The notes under the pieces: model-generated | The model's database searches: none | The model's input: the letters and a program-made list of their open reading frames with translations, nothing else | What the model was told of the DNA's origin: nothing | Shown here: positions 48,101 through 56,924 of the stretch, in pieces | How the letters are laid out: each line of letters opens with the position of its first letter | Position numbering within the stretch: the stretch's first letter is position 1 | Program-made: the position numbers and the translations under genes | DNA from: an uncultured Paracoccaceae bacterium | GTDB taxonomy: Bacteria > Pseudomonadota > Alphaproteobacteria > Rhodobacterales > Rhodobacteraceae | Direction of reading: 5' to 3' | DNA length: 64,000 bases | NCBI GenBank assembly: GCA_947488175.1 | Contig: CANKYO010000004.1 | Coordinates: forward strand, 186,001 to 250,000

Positions 48101-48842
48101 ATGGACCGGCGACCAGGAGGATCAGGCCGAGTCGGGCGCCTTTCTGCAAACCGCCTTTGCGGGCGCGCTGGGTCTGATGTTCATCATCCTGCTGGCCCAA
48201 TTCAACAGCTTCTACAACTCCGTTCTGGTGCTGCTGGCGGTCGTGATGTCCACCGCCGGGTCGCTGGTGGGCATGCTGGTGATGGGGCAGCCATTCTCGA
48301 TCATCATGACCGGCACAGGGATCGTGGCGCTGGCCGGGATCGTGGTGAACAACAACATCATCCTGATCGACACCTATCAGGAATACAGCCAGTACATGCC
48401 AAGGACCGAGGCGATTACACGAACGGCAGAGGATCGTATCCGCCCTGTGCTGCTCACAACCATCACCACGATGGCCGGTCTGGCCCCGATGATGTTCGGC
48501 CTCTCGCTCGACTTCATGAATGGGGGTTACTCCATCGACAGTCCGACAGCGCTTTGGTGGAAACAGCTGGCGACCGCCGTTGTCTTTGGCCTTGGCATCG
48601 CGACCGTGCTGACGCTGGTCTTCACGCCCTCAATGCTGGCGGTGCGTGTCTGGGTTGTGACCTATGCGCAGTGGTTCGCACAATTGCTGGCCAAACTGTC
48701 AATGGGCCGCAGCAGCCGCGCCGCCCGTGACTGGGCACTGTCCAAGCAGGCAAGCCGAGTTAAGATGCCGGAGTTCATCTGGAACGAGGATGAACAACTG
48801 CCGCCGCTGAAACTGACCACACCGCTGCAGGCGGCAGAATGA
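45156..48842 (+). CDS. RND multidrug/metal efflux permease
   Basis: 1228 residues, clearly longer than AcrB (about 1050). Two homologous halves with PKEGEPDIEIPAIFVSVPFPGIS near the N-terminus and AFLPMLFWPGVPGQFMG after the fourth helix. The proton-relay segment reads LAVGMLVDGAIVVVEYAD: one Asp where AcrB has two, which is closer to CzcA-type pumps. An extra section of about 100 residues with two predicted helices (about residues 500-600, PWFVCALLVIPAIMIVFTGA and GMTLFLAGAIILSITVGAARL) sits between the halves. Substrate unknown. No outer-membrane channel gene is adjacent. Confidence 0.9.
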   Translation: MTGLVDWAASRARMVLAFIALSLLAGGFAYVGLPKEGEPDIEIPAIFVSVPFPGISAEDSETLLVKPMETELSDLDGLKTMSATAAEGYAGVALEFEFGWDKTKILADIRSAMNNAEAQFPAGADQYSINEINFSEFPIIIVNLTGQVPERTLIRIAKDLQERIEGLDAVLEAGLAGTRDEMLEVVIDPLRLEAYDVTAGELINVVTNNNLLIAAGEVETDQGTFAVKIPSSFDEAQDIYNLPVKTNGDRVITLGDLATIRLTFEDRAGTARFNGVNTVALQVVKRKGFNLIDTTALVKEVVDAERANWSPELQAAVEVGTSNDQSRNVASMVSQLEGSVLTAIALVMIVVLAALGTRPALLVGFAIPTSFLLCFALLAVMGITISNIVMFGLILAVGMLVDGAIVVVEYADKRIREGTGPMHAYVEAAKRMFWPIISSTATTLCAFLPMLFWPGVPGQFMGMLPVTLIFVLCASLVVALIYLPVMGGVTGRMSRLFGNASDALRDRLPWFVCALLVIPAIMIVFTGAMLTLNPGYLSGRAVQTDSLWSSLPGMTLFLAGAIILSITVGAARLERKATKIKAGYRRSIFGTFMHAIVGNPVMPLVAAGGVVFTVFSIFGYYGANNNGVEFFVESEPEQAIVYVRARGNLSLTEKDELVRQAEEIVLAHPGVITAFSFAGDGGLNTDASGASTPVDTIGQVQLETIPWEDRAGIAELDGDVVLEEIQTALNTIPGIETEILAQARGPASGKPVHLRLKSDNWEELIAATTTARAQFEATPGLITIEDSLPLPGIDWQIDVDVEKAGRFGADVASVGAMVQLVTRGILLDTMRVDSSDEEIEIRVRLPEQDRVLSTLDSLRVRTNSGLIPLSNFTTRTPVEKLAQIDRVDQKRYFDVKADVGGNLFKLVANDETLAVVRLVDDLATGIDRYEIVNLEGDTTEAALEALVADGSTSEVPVNANERIEALTEWLQTNPLPGSIEWEWTGDQEDQAESGAFLQTAFAGALGLMFIILLAQFNSFYNSVLVLLAVVMSTAGSLVGMLVMGQPFSIIMTGTGIVALAGIVVNNNIILIDTYQEYSQYMPRTEAITRTAEDRIRPVLLTTITTMAGLAPMMFGLSLDFMNGGYSIDSPTALWWKQLATAVVFGLGIATVLTLVFTPSMLAVRVWVVTYAQWFAQLLAKLSMGRSSRAARDWALSKQASRVKMPEFIWNEDEQLPPLKLTTPLQAAE

Positions 48843-48843
48843 C

Positions 48844-50046
48844 CTAGGTCTGGACCGCGCCTTCACCGGCGCGGTTCATGATCGCCAGCGTGCGCAGCGC
48901 AAGGACAAGCGCCAGCACCGCACAAAGGGCAATCGCCCCGATCATCGGCACCGCTGTCCCGTCAAAGAATAGGCCCGTAACCACCACCATCATCCCGCCA
49001 GTAACCATCTGCAACGTGCCACCCAATGACGATGCAAGTCCGGCGATATCGCCATGCGGATCCAGCGCCATGACCATGGTCGTGGGGATGATCAGGCCAA
49101 GGCAGGCATTCGCCATGAACAGCCCCGCCACAATGACGGGCAGACTGGCAAACCCCGCCAGCCCGATCATCAGCAGGCCGAGTGAAAACCCGGCAAACCC
49201 GATCACGGCCCAGCGAATGACGGGCAGAATGCCGAGTCTTTCACCCAGCGGCCCCGCCATTTGCGAGGCGGCAAAAAACCCGATGGCATTGATCGCAAAG
49301 GCAACGCTGAAACCCGTCGGGCTGAGCCCGAATTGCCCGGTATAGACGAATGACGCACTGGCGATGAACACCATGAAACTGGCAAAGCCGAAACCGCCGA
49401 TAAATGTCAGCCCCATGAAAACAGGGTCGCGCATCAGTACTTTGGTACCGCGCCAAAGATTGGCGATGTTCACCGGGATGCGATTGGACACATCCAGCGT
49501 CTCGGGAAGTGCAAAAGCGGTCAAAAGCAGGCTGAGCCCTGCGGCCAGACACAAGACCCAGAAAATCAGCCGCCAATCCCCAATCGCGATCAAACCACTA
49601 CCCGCCAGCGGCGCCAGCATCGGCGAAACAGAAATGACAAGCATCACCATCGCCATCAGCTTGGTCGCTGCGGTGCCCGTATGCATATCCCGGATCACCG
49701 CACGCGGCACCACCATCAAAACCGCGCCACCAATGCCCTGCAACGCCCGGAACCCGATCAATGCGCCAATCGTCGGCGCCATGGCGCAGCCAATCGACGC
49801 CACCACAAAGATCGCGAGGCCGACATAAAGCGGCCTCTTGCGCCCCACCTGATCGGCCCACGGCCCATAGACCAGTTGCGCGATCCCGAAAGCCACAAAA
49901 TACGAGATCAGCGTCAGTTGAACCGCGGCGACATCCGCCTGCAGGCCGGCCGCAATTGCAGGCATGGCCGGTAGATACATATCAATCGCAAAGGGACCAA
50001 CAGCAGAGAGTAGCCCCAGAATAAGGGCAGCGCGCAGCATAGACAT
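48844..50046 (-). CDS. Bcr/CflA-family MFS drug efflux transporter
   Basis: 400 residues, 12 membrane segments. FAIDMYLPAMPAIA, YGPWADQVGRKRPLYVGLAIF (the loop 2-3 motif) and FRALQGIGGAVLMVVPRAVIRDMHTG are typical of Bcr/CflA. Convergent with the RND operon, one base apart. Starts 67 bp from the exoD end on the same strand. Confidence 0.9.
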   Translation of the reverse strand: MSMLRAALILGLLSAVGPFAIDMYLPAMPAIAAGLQADVAAVQLTLISYFVAFGIAQLVYGPWADQVGRKRPLYVGLAIFVVASIGCAMAPTIGALIGFRALQGIGGAVLMVVPRAVIRDMHTGTAATKLMAMVMLVISVSPMLAPLAGSGLIAIGDWRLIFWVLCLAAGLSLLLTAFALPETLDVSNRIPVNIANLWRGTKVLMRDPVFMGLTFIGGFGFASFMVFIASASFVYTGQFGLSPTGFSVAFAINAIGFFAASQMAGPLGERLGILPVIRWAVIGFAGFSLGLLMIGLAGFASLPVIVAGLFMANACLGLIIPTTMVMALDPHGDIAGLASSLGGTLQMVTGGMMVVVTGLFFDGTAVPMIGAIALCAVLALVLALRTLAIMNRAGEGAVQT

Positions 50047-50113
50047 ATCTGAAACCTCGGGAGTTATATGCGTGGAACCTATCGCCGGTTATCAGCGATG
50101 ACAATTGGTGAGT

Positions 50114-50713
50114 TTACCCAAGGGCACCGGCCAAGCGAGATACCACCAGCCACGGCAGAATTGCCGCCAGTCCCAGAAAGCAAAGGCCCAGTACCGCAAA
50201 AACGCCGTCGCGCGCCAAAATTCCGATAGCAATCAGCAACACGCCGGCCCCTATGGTGGTCGATGACATGGGCACGAGTTCCAGCGCCGGGATCAAGACG
50301 GCCCCGGCTGCACAGACCAGATAAAGCAGTTGGGTCATCGGACGTCTTACAAGAAATGACAGACGTTGCCGCGTCGCCCAATCCAGCCAACCCGCCAATC
50401 GCCGCAGAACGGCCACCGCCCTGCTGATCCGCTCTGCCGCCACGGTCCTGTTCTGCAAGAAGCCAGGCAACCATGGATGTGATCGGCCAAAAGCGCCCTG
50501 AATTGCGATCAGAAAGATGGCAAGCCCGCAAAAGGACGAAAACAAAGGGATCGCACTTAGCGGTGATACGATCAGCAGCGCCGGGACGGCCAGTGTCGGC
50601 GCAAGCGCCGCATGGCCAAACGCCGCCATCAAGTCGCGCGCGGCAATCGGCCCGTCCGCGACGGCGGTCTCAATCGTGTCCACAATGGCGGTGACGGGCT
50701 GATCCTGTGGCAT
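50114..50713 (-). CDS. ExoD-family exopolysaccharide synthesis protein
   Basis: 199 residues from ATG 50713. Shows GHAALAPTLAVPALLIVSPLSAIPLFSS, QGAFGRSHPWLPGFLQNRTV and multiple hydrophobic segments ending VLGLCFLGLAAILPWLV. In Rhizobium ExoD is needed for exopolysaccharide production and nodule invasion. The start lies just after the ABC transporter stop. Confidence 0.8.
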   Translation of the reverse strand: MPQDQPVTAIVDTIETAVADGPIAARDLMAAFGHAALAPTLAVPALLIVSPLSAIPLFSSFCGLAIFLIAIQGAFGRSHPWLPGFLQNRTVAAERISRAVAVLRRLAGWLDWATRQRLSFLVRRPMTQLLYLVCAAGAVLIPALELVPMSSTTIGAGVLLIAIGILARDGVFAVLGLCFLGLAAILPWLVVSRLAGALG

Positions 50714-50720
50714 GGCTGAC

Positions 50721-52541
50721 TCAGGCGGCTTCCTCATCCGACTGCCGGTTCCACAGATTGGCATACCGCCCTTCCTGTGCCAGCAGATCGTCATGCTTGC
50801 CCTCTTCGACGATCACGCCGTTTTCCAGCACGACGATCCGGTCAGCATCGGCGATGGTCGACAGTCGGTGGGCGATGGTGATCACAGTCCGCCCCTCGCC
50901 CATCGCCTTCAACTCGGCCTGAATTTCCATCTCTGTTTCTGTGTCGAGGGCACTCGTCGCCTCGTCCAGCAGCAGGATCGGCGGGTTTTTCAGCAAGGTA
51001 CGGGCGATGCCGACCCGCTGCTTTTCACCACCCGACAGTTTCAACCCGCGTTCGCCGACAGTGGTCTGATACCCGTCCGGCAGGCTGATGATGAAATCAT
51101 GAATTTTCGCGGCCTTCGCCGCGGCGACAATGTCATCCTCTGACGCGCCCGGCCGGCCATAGGCGATATTGTAATGCACCGTATCATTGAACAGGACCGT
51201 GTCTTGCGGGACCACCCCGATCTGGGCATGCAGGCTGTCTTGTGTGACATCGCGCACATCCTGCCCGTCAATCAGCAAGGCACCGCCATTGACGTCATAG
51301 AACCGGAACAACAGCCGCCCGATGGTGGATTTGCCGGACCCCGACGAACCCACGATAGCCACCGTCTGGCCGGGCGTGACCTCCAGATTGATCCCCTTCA
51401 GGATCGGACGCGCCGCATCATAACCAAACGACACATCGCGCAGCACAACCCGCCCGCCATTCACCAGCAGTGGCTTGGCGTCCGGCTTGTCCTGCACCTC
51501 AGCCGGTTGGCCCAACAGGTCGAACATATCGCCCATATCGATCAGCGCCTGTCGGATTTCGCGGTAGACGGTCCCGAGGAAATTCAGCGGCATCGTGATC
51601 TGGATCATGTAGGCGTTGACCATCACGAAATCGCCCACGGTCAGATCACCGCGCTGGACCCCCATCGCCGCCATCACCATGACAACAACAAGCCCCCCGG
51701 TGATAAGCAGCGATTGGCCGAAATTCAGGAATGCCAGCGAATAATTGGTGCGGATCGCGGCGTTTTCATACTGTGCCATGGCGGCGTCGTAACGATCCGC
51801 CTCCCACCGTTCGGCCCCGAAATACTTGACCGTTTCGAAATTCAGCAGGCTGTCGATCGCCTTCTGGTTGGCATCGGTGTCCTGGTCATTCATTTCCTTG
51901 CGGATTTTGACCCGCCATTCGGTCACCCGAAAGGTAAACCAAACATACAAGGCAATGGTCAGAACAACGACCGCCAAGTACCAGACATCAAACAGGAAAA
52001 ACAAAACAGCCGAGATCATCAGGAGTTCCAGCATCAGCGGCCCCATGCTGAACAACAGGAACCGCAGCAGGAAATCGACCCCCTTCACCCCCCGCTCGAT
52101 CACCCGGCTCAACCCGCCGGTTTTCCGCGTGATGTGATAGCGCATGGACAGGCGGTGAATATGGGTGAACGTTTCAAGCGCCAGCATCCGCAACGCGCGT
52201 TGGCCAACCCGCGTGAACACCACATCGCGCAATTGCTGAAAGCCCACGGTCATCAAACGAGCCAGACCATAGGCCAGGGTCAGACCCACCGCGCTCAGCC
52301 CAAGGATCGTGGCCGCATCGGCGCCTTCGGGGGCCAGCGCATCAACCGCCTGCTTGTAGAAAATCGGCGTGCCCACCGCGATGACCTTGGACAGCAAAAG
52401 CACCATCAATGCCAGTATGACCCGGCGCTTGACCCATCCCTGCCCGTCCGGCCATAGATACGGCACAACGCGCCGGATGACTGCCCAGCCCTGCACCTTG
52501 GCATTGTCGAGATTTGTGGCGGTTTTGGGAAGGCGACGCAT
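50721..52541 (-). CDS. Atm1-type ABC exporter (permease-ATPase)
   Basis: 606 residues. The N-terminal half is a six-helix exporter with GGLSRVIERGVKGVDFLLRF and FNFGQSLLITGG, the ATM1/ABCB7/HMT1 signature region. The C-terminal ATPase has Walker A VGSSGSGKSTIGRLL, Q-loop VPQDTVLFNDTV, signature LKLSGGEKQRVGIART, Walker B ILLLDEATSALD and H-loop IAHRLST. Alphaproteobacterial relatives export glutathione-metal or glutathione-persulfide species. Confidence 0.92.
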   Translation of the reverse strand: MRRLPKTATNLDNAKVQGWAVIRRVVPYLWPDGQGWVKRRVILALMVLLLSKVIAVGTPIFYKQAVDALAPEGADAATILGLSAVGLTLAYGLARLMTVGFQQLRDVVFTRVGQRALRMLALETFTHIHRLSMRYHITRKTGGLSRVIERGVKGVDFLLRFLLFSMGPLMLELLMISAVLFFLFDVWYLAVVVLTIALYVWFTFRVTEWRVKIRKEMNDQDTDANQKAIDSLLNFETVKYFGAERWEADRYDAAMAQYENAAIRTNYSLAFLNFGQSLLITGGLVVVMVMAAMGVQRGDLTVGDFVMVNAYMIQITMPLNFLGTVYREIRQALIDMGDMFDLLGQPAEVQDKPDAKPLLVNGGRVVLRDVSFGYDAARPILKGINLEVTPGQTVAIVGSSGSGKSTIGRLLFRFYDVNGGALLIDGQDVRDVTQDSLHAQIGVVPQDTVLFNDTVHYNIAYGRPGASEDDIVAAAKAAKIHDFIISLPDGYQTTVGERGLKLSGGEKQRVGIARTLLKNPPILLLDEATSALDTETEMEIQAELKAMGEGRTVITIAHRLSTIADADRIVVLENGVIVEEGKHDDLLAQEGRYANLWNRQSDEEAA

Positions 52542-52607
52542 CAGGTACTCCGGGTAACAGCCCTTTTACCTAGGGTGCCGCCCGGCGGATGACCAGCCCT
52601 TGCGCCG

Positions 52608-53789
52608 CTATTGCGTCATTTCCGGAATGCGAAAGATCTGGCCGGGATAGATCAGGTCAGGATCCTTGATCAGATCGGCGTTCGCTTCGAACACCTCGAC
52701 ATAGAATATGCCCGCACCCAGATTTTCTTCGGCGATGGCCCAAAGGGTCGAACCGGGCTGTACTGTCCGAACTGCCACGTCAAACCCGTCGCGCGAAGTC
52801 TCTTCGGCAAGCACGGCAGCGACCTCTTCAGCCTCTTCGCGCTTGAACGGGGTTTCGATGCGCGACACGACCTCACCCTCGCTATCCACTTCGTCGATCC
52901 GCAGGGTATAAACGCCGGTATCCACATCAGGCAGGCCGATCTGCCAGTCGCCTCCTTCGGTAACGGGTGATGCGGTAACCGGCTGATTATCCAGATAGAC
53001 CTGCACGGCCCCGTCGCCGATAGCCCGACCTGACAATTGCACCTCGCCCGATGGGTCATAGGTGATGGCATCCAGTGCCACATTGGATTGCACCATCGGG
53101 GCGGCAGCGCTTGGGGCGGCCTGCACGACCTTGATGCCGTCTGCATCAGCTTGCAGGACAGTTGGCGGTAATGCTGCGGCGGTTGTGACCCGATCAGCAA
53201 CCGTTGCTTCAAGCGATCCCGGCTCTGGCGTGCCATTCACCGCGTCATCCTCTACGGCGGTGATTGTTGCGGGCGTTTCGGTGCCGGGTGCCTCTGGTGC
53301 AGTCGGCGCATCGGCAACCAGCACCTCGGGCCCGGCGATGGGGGCCACGATATAGCTGGTTTCGGAGCTGATGGCGGCACCATCAGGATCAGCCAGCAAG
53401 GTCAGGGTCCGCGGCTGATCGGATGGGCCGGCTTGGGGCAACGCGACAAAACTACCAGAGGCATCGGCTGTAACCCGGTCAATCGCCTCGCCTGACAGCA
53501 TAATATCGACCACCTGCCCCGGCTCAGCCCGACCCGCGACGACCATGCTGCCGTCGGGTTCGACCCGAAAGGTGTCGAACATCGGCGCGAGCGGCAGCGG
53601 TGCAGGCGCCTCAGCCGTTTCAGTCGCATCCGACGGCGTGATGTCGACCGCGGGTTCGGGAGTAACCTGTGTCACGCCCTCCTCGGGCTGCTCTTGCGGC
53701 AGAAAAACCAATACAGCAACAGCGATCACGACTGCCGCCAATGCCCCCAAGGCGATACGCCCCGCAGTTGATTTCGTTTGCTCAGCCAA
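52608..53789 (-). CDS. LysM-domain peptidoglycan-binding protein
   Basis: 393 residues with a TTG start at 53789 after GAAGGGGG. One N-terminal membrane helix (ALGALAAVVIAVAVLVFLPQ), a long Pro/Ala/Thr-rich linker, Ig-like repeats (DTFRVEPDGSMVVAGRAEPGQVV, then STNVALDAI-like and YTLRIDEVDSEGEVVSRIE) and a C-terminal LysM (VQPGSTLWAIAEENLG, NADLIKDPDLIYPGQIFRIP). Likely anchored in the inner membrane and touching the cell wall. Confidence 0.85.
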   Translation of the reverse strand: MAEQTKSTAGRIALGALAAVVIAVAVLVFLPQEQPEEGVTQVTPEPAVDITPSDATETAEAPAPLPLAPMFDTFRVEPDGSMVVAGRAEPGQVVDIMLSGEAIDRVTADASGSFVALPQAGPSDQPRTLTLLADPDGAAISSETSYIVAPIAGPEVLVADAPTAPEAPGTETPATITAVEDDAVNGTPEPGSLEATVADRVTTAAALPPTVLQADADGIKVVQAAPSAAAPMVQSNVALDAITYDPSGEVQLSGRAIGDGAVQVYLDNQPVTASPVTEGGDWQIGLPDVDTGVYTLRIDEVDSEGEVVSRIETPFKREEAEEVAAVLAEETSRDGFDVAVRTVQPGSTLWAIAEENLGAGIFYVEVFEANADLIKDPDLIYPGQIFRIPEMTQ

Positions 53790-53903
53790 GGCCCGCCCCC
53801 TTCAATAAACCGCGATGCTTCGATGCCCAACACATCTGGTTGAGGCAGCATAGCAACCCCGCTATGACCGGTCAAAGCCAAGCGCGTCGTGAAAGGTGCT
53901 CCG

Positions 53904-54449
53904 ATGATCAAATCTGTATGTGTTTACTGCGGTTCGCGCGATGGCAGTAATCCCAGCTATGCCGCTGCGGCGGAGGCGACGGGCCATATGCTGGCCCGTA
54001 ATAATTGGCGCCTCGTCTATGGGGCGGGCGATGTCGGGCTGATGGGTCGCGTCGCCAATGCGGTGCAGGCCAAGGGCGGCGCAACCTTTGGGGTCATCCC
54101 TACCCATCTGCTTGATTGGGAAGTGGGCAAACGCGATCTGGACAGTTTTGTCGTGACCGAAACCATGCACGAACGCAAGAAGGTCATGTTCATGAACGCC
54201 GATGCGGTTGTGGTGCTGCCCGGCGGGGCCGGATCACTGGATGAGTTTTTCGAGGCGCTGACATGGCGGCAATTGGGGCTGCATGCCAAGCCCATTATTT
54301 TGCTGAATATCGATGGGTTCTGGGACCCGCTGAAGAACTTGTTGGATCACGTGGTGCGCAGCGGTTTTGCCGGTGATGACATTCTGTCTTTCGTGACAAC
54401 CGTGCCGGATGTCGTGGCGCTCGAGGCAAAACTGACAGAGGTTCTATGA
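53904..54449 (+). CDS. LOG-family (TIGR00730) nucleotide phosphoribohydrolase
   Basis: 181 residues, ATG 53904 after AAAGG. Start SVCVYCGSRDGSNP, LVYGAGDVGLMGRVANA and the LOG signature PGGAGSLDEFFEALTW, with Ser where PGGxGT usually has Thr. Family members cleave nucleoside monophosphates, cytokinin riboside monophosphate in plants; the bacterial substrate is uncertain. Tail overlaps the dehydratase gene by six bases. Confidence 0.88.
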   Translation: MIKSVCVYCGSRDGSNPSYAAAAEATGHMLARNNWRLVYGAGDVGLMGRVANAVQAKGGATFGVIPTHLLDWEVGKRDLDSFVVTETMHERKKVMFMNADAVVVLPGGAGSLDEFFEALTWRQLGLHAKPIILLNIDGFWDPLKNLLDHVVRSGFAGDDILSFVTTVPDVVALEAKLTEVL

Positions 54450-55415
54450 CGCTTCCATCAACGCCGCATAGCGCGCGAGCGAAATGTTCGAACCGCAGGC
54501 AATGATCCCGACATGCCGTCCGGCCAGTTCGTCCCGCAGCGGGCCAAGGATCGCCGCCAAAGACGCGGCACAGGCCGGTTCCGCAGTGATCCGCAGATTA
54601 GTCTGGTAATGGTTCATCGCCTGCAGCATCTCGCTATCGTCAATACGCACCACACGATCCACATGCGCCTTTGCGACACCAAAACTCATCGGCATGGCCA
54701 AGGGCGAGCCCAGGCTGTCGGCAATTGTATCGACCTGCTCCAACCGTAACGGCATGCCTGCCTCAAGGCTGCGATACATACTGTCCGCGCCAAACGGCTC
54801 CACGCCGATCACCTGTGCGATGGGGTTCGTTTGCTTGATGGCGCACGCCATGCCGCTGATCAGACCGCCACCGCCGACGGGAATAACGAACGTGTCTATT
54901 TCTGGTGCTTGTGATTGATATTCCTGACCACAAGTTGCCGCCCCCAGGATCATATGCGCGGCCTCAAACGGGTGCATCATGACCCGGCCACTCTCGGCCG
55001 CTGTGTTCATCGCTGTAAAGGCACCAGCCATATCGTCGTAAAGCTGCACGGTCGCGCCCAACGCCTCGCATCCTGCAATCCGTTCCGGGTCAGTTGCGCG
55101 CGGCATCGTGATCAGCGCGTCGACTCCAACCTGTCGCGCCGCCCATGACACGGCCAACGCATGGTTGCCGCCACTCGCCGCAACAACACCCGCCGCGCGC
55201 TGATCGGCGGTCAGGTTGCGGATACCCAGCAACGCACCCCGTGCCTTGAATGACCCGGTTTGCTGGAACAATTCCAGTTTCAGCGTGACACTGGCACAAT
55301 CAGGCAAGATCCGTTCCCACCGGCTGGCAGACAACGGTAGAACGGGCGTTCGGATAATGGCATCCTCAAGTGCTGCGGCAGCGGCAGAAATTTCCATCAG
55401 TGTCGGCCCGACCAT
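54444..55415 (-). CDS. PLP-dependent threonine/serine dehydratase family protein
   Basis: 323 residues, ATG 55415 after GGAG. Fold type II PLP enzyme: Schiff-base Lys in QQTGSFKARGALL, ASGGNHALAVSW, phosphate loop VIPVGGGGLISGMA, and an C-terminal ACGSNISLARY. No ACT domain, so it looks like catabolic threonine/serine dehydratase or a hydroxyaspartate-type relative rather than biosynthetic IlvA. Confidence 0.85.
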   Translation of the reverse strand: MVGPTLMEISAAAAALEDAIIRTPVLPLSASRWERILPDCASVTLKLELFQQTGSFKARGALLGIRNLTADQRAAGVVAASGGNHALAVSWAARQVGVDALITMPRATDPERIAGCEALGATVQLYDDMAGAFTAMNTAAESGRVMMHPFEAAHMILGAATCGQEYQSQAPEIDTFVIPVGGGGLISGMACAIKQTNPIAQVIGVEPFGADSMYRSLEAGMPLRLEQVDTIADSLGSPLAMPMSFGVAKAHVDRVVRIDDSEMLQAMNHYQTNLRITAEPACAASLAAILGPLRDELAGRHVGIIACGSNISLARYAALMEAS

Positions 55416-55430
55416 GTCAATTCTCCACAA

Positions 55431-55467
55431 CAAAAGGCCCGCGAGATGTCCCACGGGCCTTGTGCTT
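55431..55467 (-). terminator. terminator after the host attachment protein
   Basis: Reading leftward, AAGGCCCG and CGGGCCTT pair around a 12-base loop followed by TTGTTG. Confidence 0.7.
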
Positions 55468-55484
55468 TGTCCACCACGGATGAA

Positions 55485-55934
55485 TCAGGTCAGGCTGGCC
55501 TTCACGATCTTCTCGATCTCGTCCAGCGGGTGGTTGGTCAGCGTCTTGGGAATTTCAGCAGTCACCTTGTCGCTGACTTCCTGATGCATCTGATCGCGCA
55601 ATTCGCCCAGAACCGATGGTGATGCCACCAGAATGATGTCCTCGAAATTGCCCTTGTGGGCATGACCATAAAGCAGATCGGCCAGATCCGACGCGAACCG
55701 ATCCTTGGCCAATTCGTGCCAATCGGTGTCACCGAGCGCGGATTTATGGCCGGGTCCGCCATCATTCATGCGGCCGGGGCGATTGGCGGATTGTTCATAA
55801 TCCGACGGATTGTCCTGCTCTTTTTTGCGCACAACAGTCAGATGAGGATTTTCGTGGTCGGTTTCTTTTTCGAGGAAAAGCGCCTTTTCGCCATCGGCGA
55901 CCAGCACCCAGGTCTTTGCCTTCAGCTTAGTCAT
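55485..55934 (-). CDS. host attachment family protein (baeRF-like)
   Basis: 149 residues. MTKLKAKTWVLVADGEKALFL, DHENPHLTVVRKKEQDNP, SALGDTDWHELAKDRFASDLADLL and ILVASPSVLGELRDQMH follow PF10116, first described in Agrobacterium attachment and structurally related to eRF1 domain 1. Starts inside the end of the small upstream gene (eight-base overlap). Confidence 0.85.
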   Translation of the reverse strand: MTKLKAKTWVLVADGEKALFLEKETDHENPHLTVVRKKEQDNPSDYEQSANRPGRMNDGGPGHKSALGDTDWHELAKDRFASDLADLLYGHAHKGNFEDIILVASPSVLGELRDQMHQEVSDKVTAEIPKTLTNHPLDEIEKIVKASLT

Positions 55935-56118
55935 CGTCGGTGCCTTCGGTCGGCGCGATATCTTTATGATCGCCCCGGACCATGCTGGCACCGGTGGCAC
56001 CATTATGGAAGTCCGCACCCTTGCCGTGCGCACCCGGCACACCTGTGTTGCTGCCTTCGGCGTCAATTACTTGTTCGGTTTCCTTGCTGGCATCTTTGGA
56101 ACGTTCGCGGTCTGTCAT
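55927..56118 (-). CDS. small hydrophilic protein upstream of host attachment gene
   Basis: 63 residues from ATG 56118 with GGAGGG upstream. Very charged and Gly-rich (TDRERSKDASKETEQ, GVPGAHGKGADFHNGATG, acidic DHKDIAPTEGTDDD end), with no hydrophobic segment, so it is probably disordered. Eight-base overlap with the next gene suggests co-translation. Unknown function; stress-type small proteins look similar. Confidence 0.6.
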   Translation of the reverse strand: MTDRERSKDASKETEQVIDAEGSNTGVPGAHGKGADFHNGATGASMVRGDHKDIAPTEGTDDD

Positions 56119-56185
56119 CGGGTCGCCCTCCGTTTTGTTTTTCATTCAAGATAAGAACCTGCAAACCGGCGTTACGTTCCCAACA

Positions 56186-56221
56186 AAAAAGGCCCGCCGC
56201 ACCCTGCGACGGACCTTATCA
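56186..56221 (-). terminator. terminator of sodB
   Basis: Read leftward, AAGGTCCGTCGC and GCGGCGGGCCTT form a hairpin with a few mismatches followed by TTTTTTG. It lies 16 bases after the sodB stop. Confidence 0.8.
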
Positions 56222-56237
56222 CACATTGGCGTCTAGG

Positions 56238-56837
56238 TCACATTCGGGATGCGACGTTTTCCCAGTTCACCAGATTATCAAGGAAGTTGGTCAGGTAGGC
56301 AGGCCGCTTGTTGCGGAAATCGATGTAATAGGAATGTTCCCACACATCGCAGCCCAGCAGTGCGGTCTGGCCAAAGCAAACAGGGTTCACGCCATTTTCG
56401 GTCTTGGTGACCTTCAGGCTGCCATCGCTGTCCTTGACCAGCCAGGCCCAACCGGACCCGAACTGCCCGGCACCGGCGGCGCTGAAATCTTCCTTGAACT
56501 TGTCGACCGAACCAAAGCTTTCGGTGATCGCCTTTTCCAGCTCACCTGGCATACCATAATCGCCGGGGCCCATCATTTCCCAGAACTGGTTATGGTTCCA
56601 CAACTGACTGATATTGTTAAAGATACCGTTTTGGGCAACAGCGTTCTTGTCATAGGTGCCGACGATAATCTCTTCAAGGGATTTGCCCTCCCACTCGGTG
56701 CCTTCAATCGCCTTGTTGCCATTGGTCACATAGGCGTTGTGGTGCAGATCGTGGTGATATTCGAGCGTTTCCTTGGACATGCCTTTGCTTGCAAGCGCGT
56801 CATGGGCATAGGGAAGATCGGGAAGTTCAAAAGCCAT
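56238..56837 (-). CDS. sodB: Fe/Mn superoxide dismutase
   Basis: 199 residues. Metal ligands in MSKETLEYHHDLHHNAY (His), NHNQFWEMM (His) and DVWEHSYYIDFRNKR (Asp and His). FGSGWAWLVKD is present. The GQFGSGW glutamine/glycine pattern and short length fit the Fe-type. Scavenges superoxide in the cytoplasm, close to two H2O2-producing enzymes of this window. Confidence 0.95.
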   Translation of the reverse strand: MAFELPDLPYAHDALASKGMSKETLEYHHDLHHNAYVTNGNKAIEGTEWEGKSLEEIIVGTYDKNAVAQNGIFNNISQLWNHNQFWEMMGPGDYGMPGELEKAITESFGSVDKFKEDFSAAGAGQFGSGWAWLVKDSDGSLKVTKTENGVNPVCFGQTALLGCDVWEHSYYIDFRNKRPAYLTNFLDNLVNWENVASRM

Positions 56838-56890
56838 TTCTCATATCTTTCTGAGTTAAGGACGTGATGAAGTGATACATGTCACAATGC

Positions 56891-56901
56891 GACCTAAGGT
56901 C
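56891..56901. promoter_or_regulatory. short palindrome GACCTAAGGTC between sodB and the NTF2-like gene
   Basis: An 11-bp perfect palindrome (one central base) in the 87-bp divergent gap. Leftward it begins a TTGACC -35-like box toward sodB. It could be an operator, but the support is weak. Confidence 0.3.
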
Positions 56902-56924
56902 AAGGCCAGCAAGGAGCTAAACAG

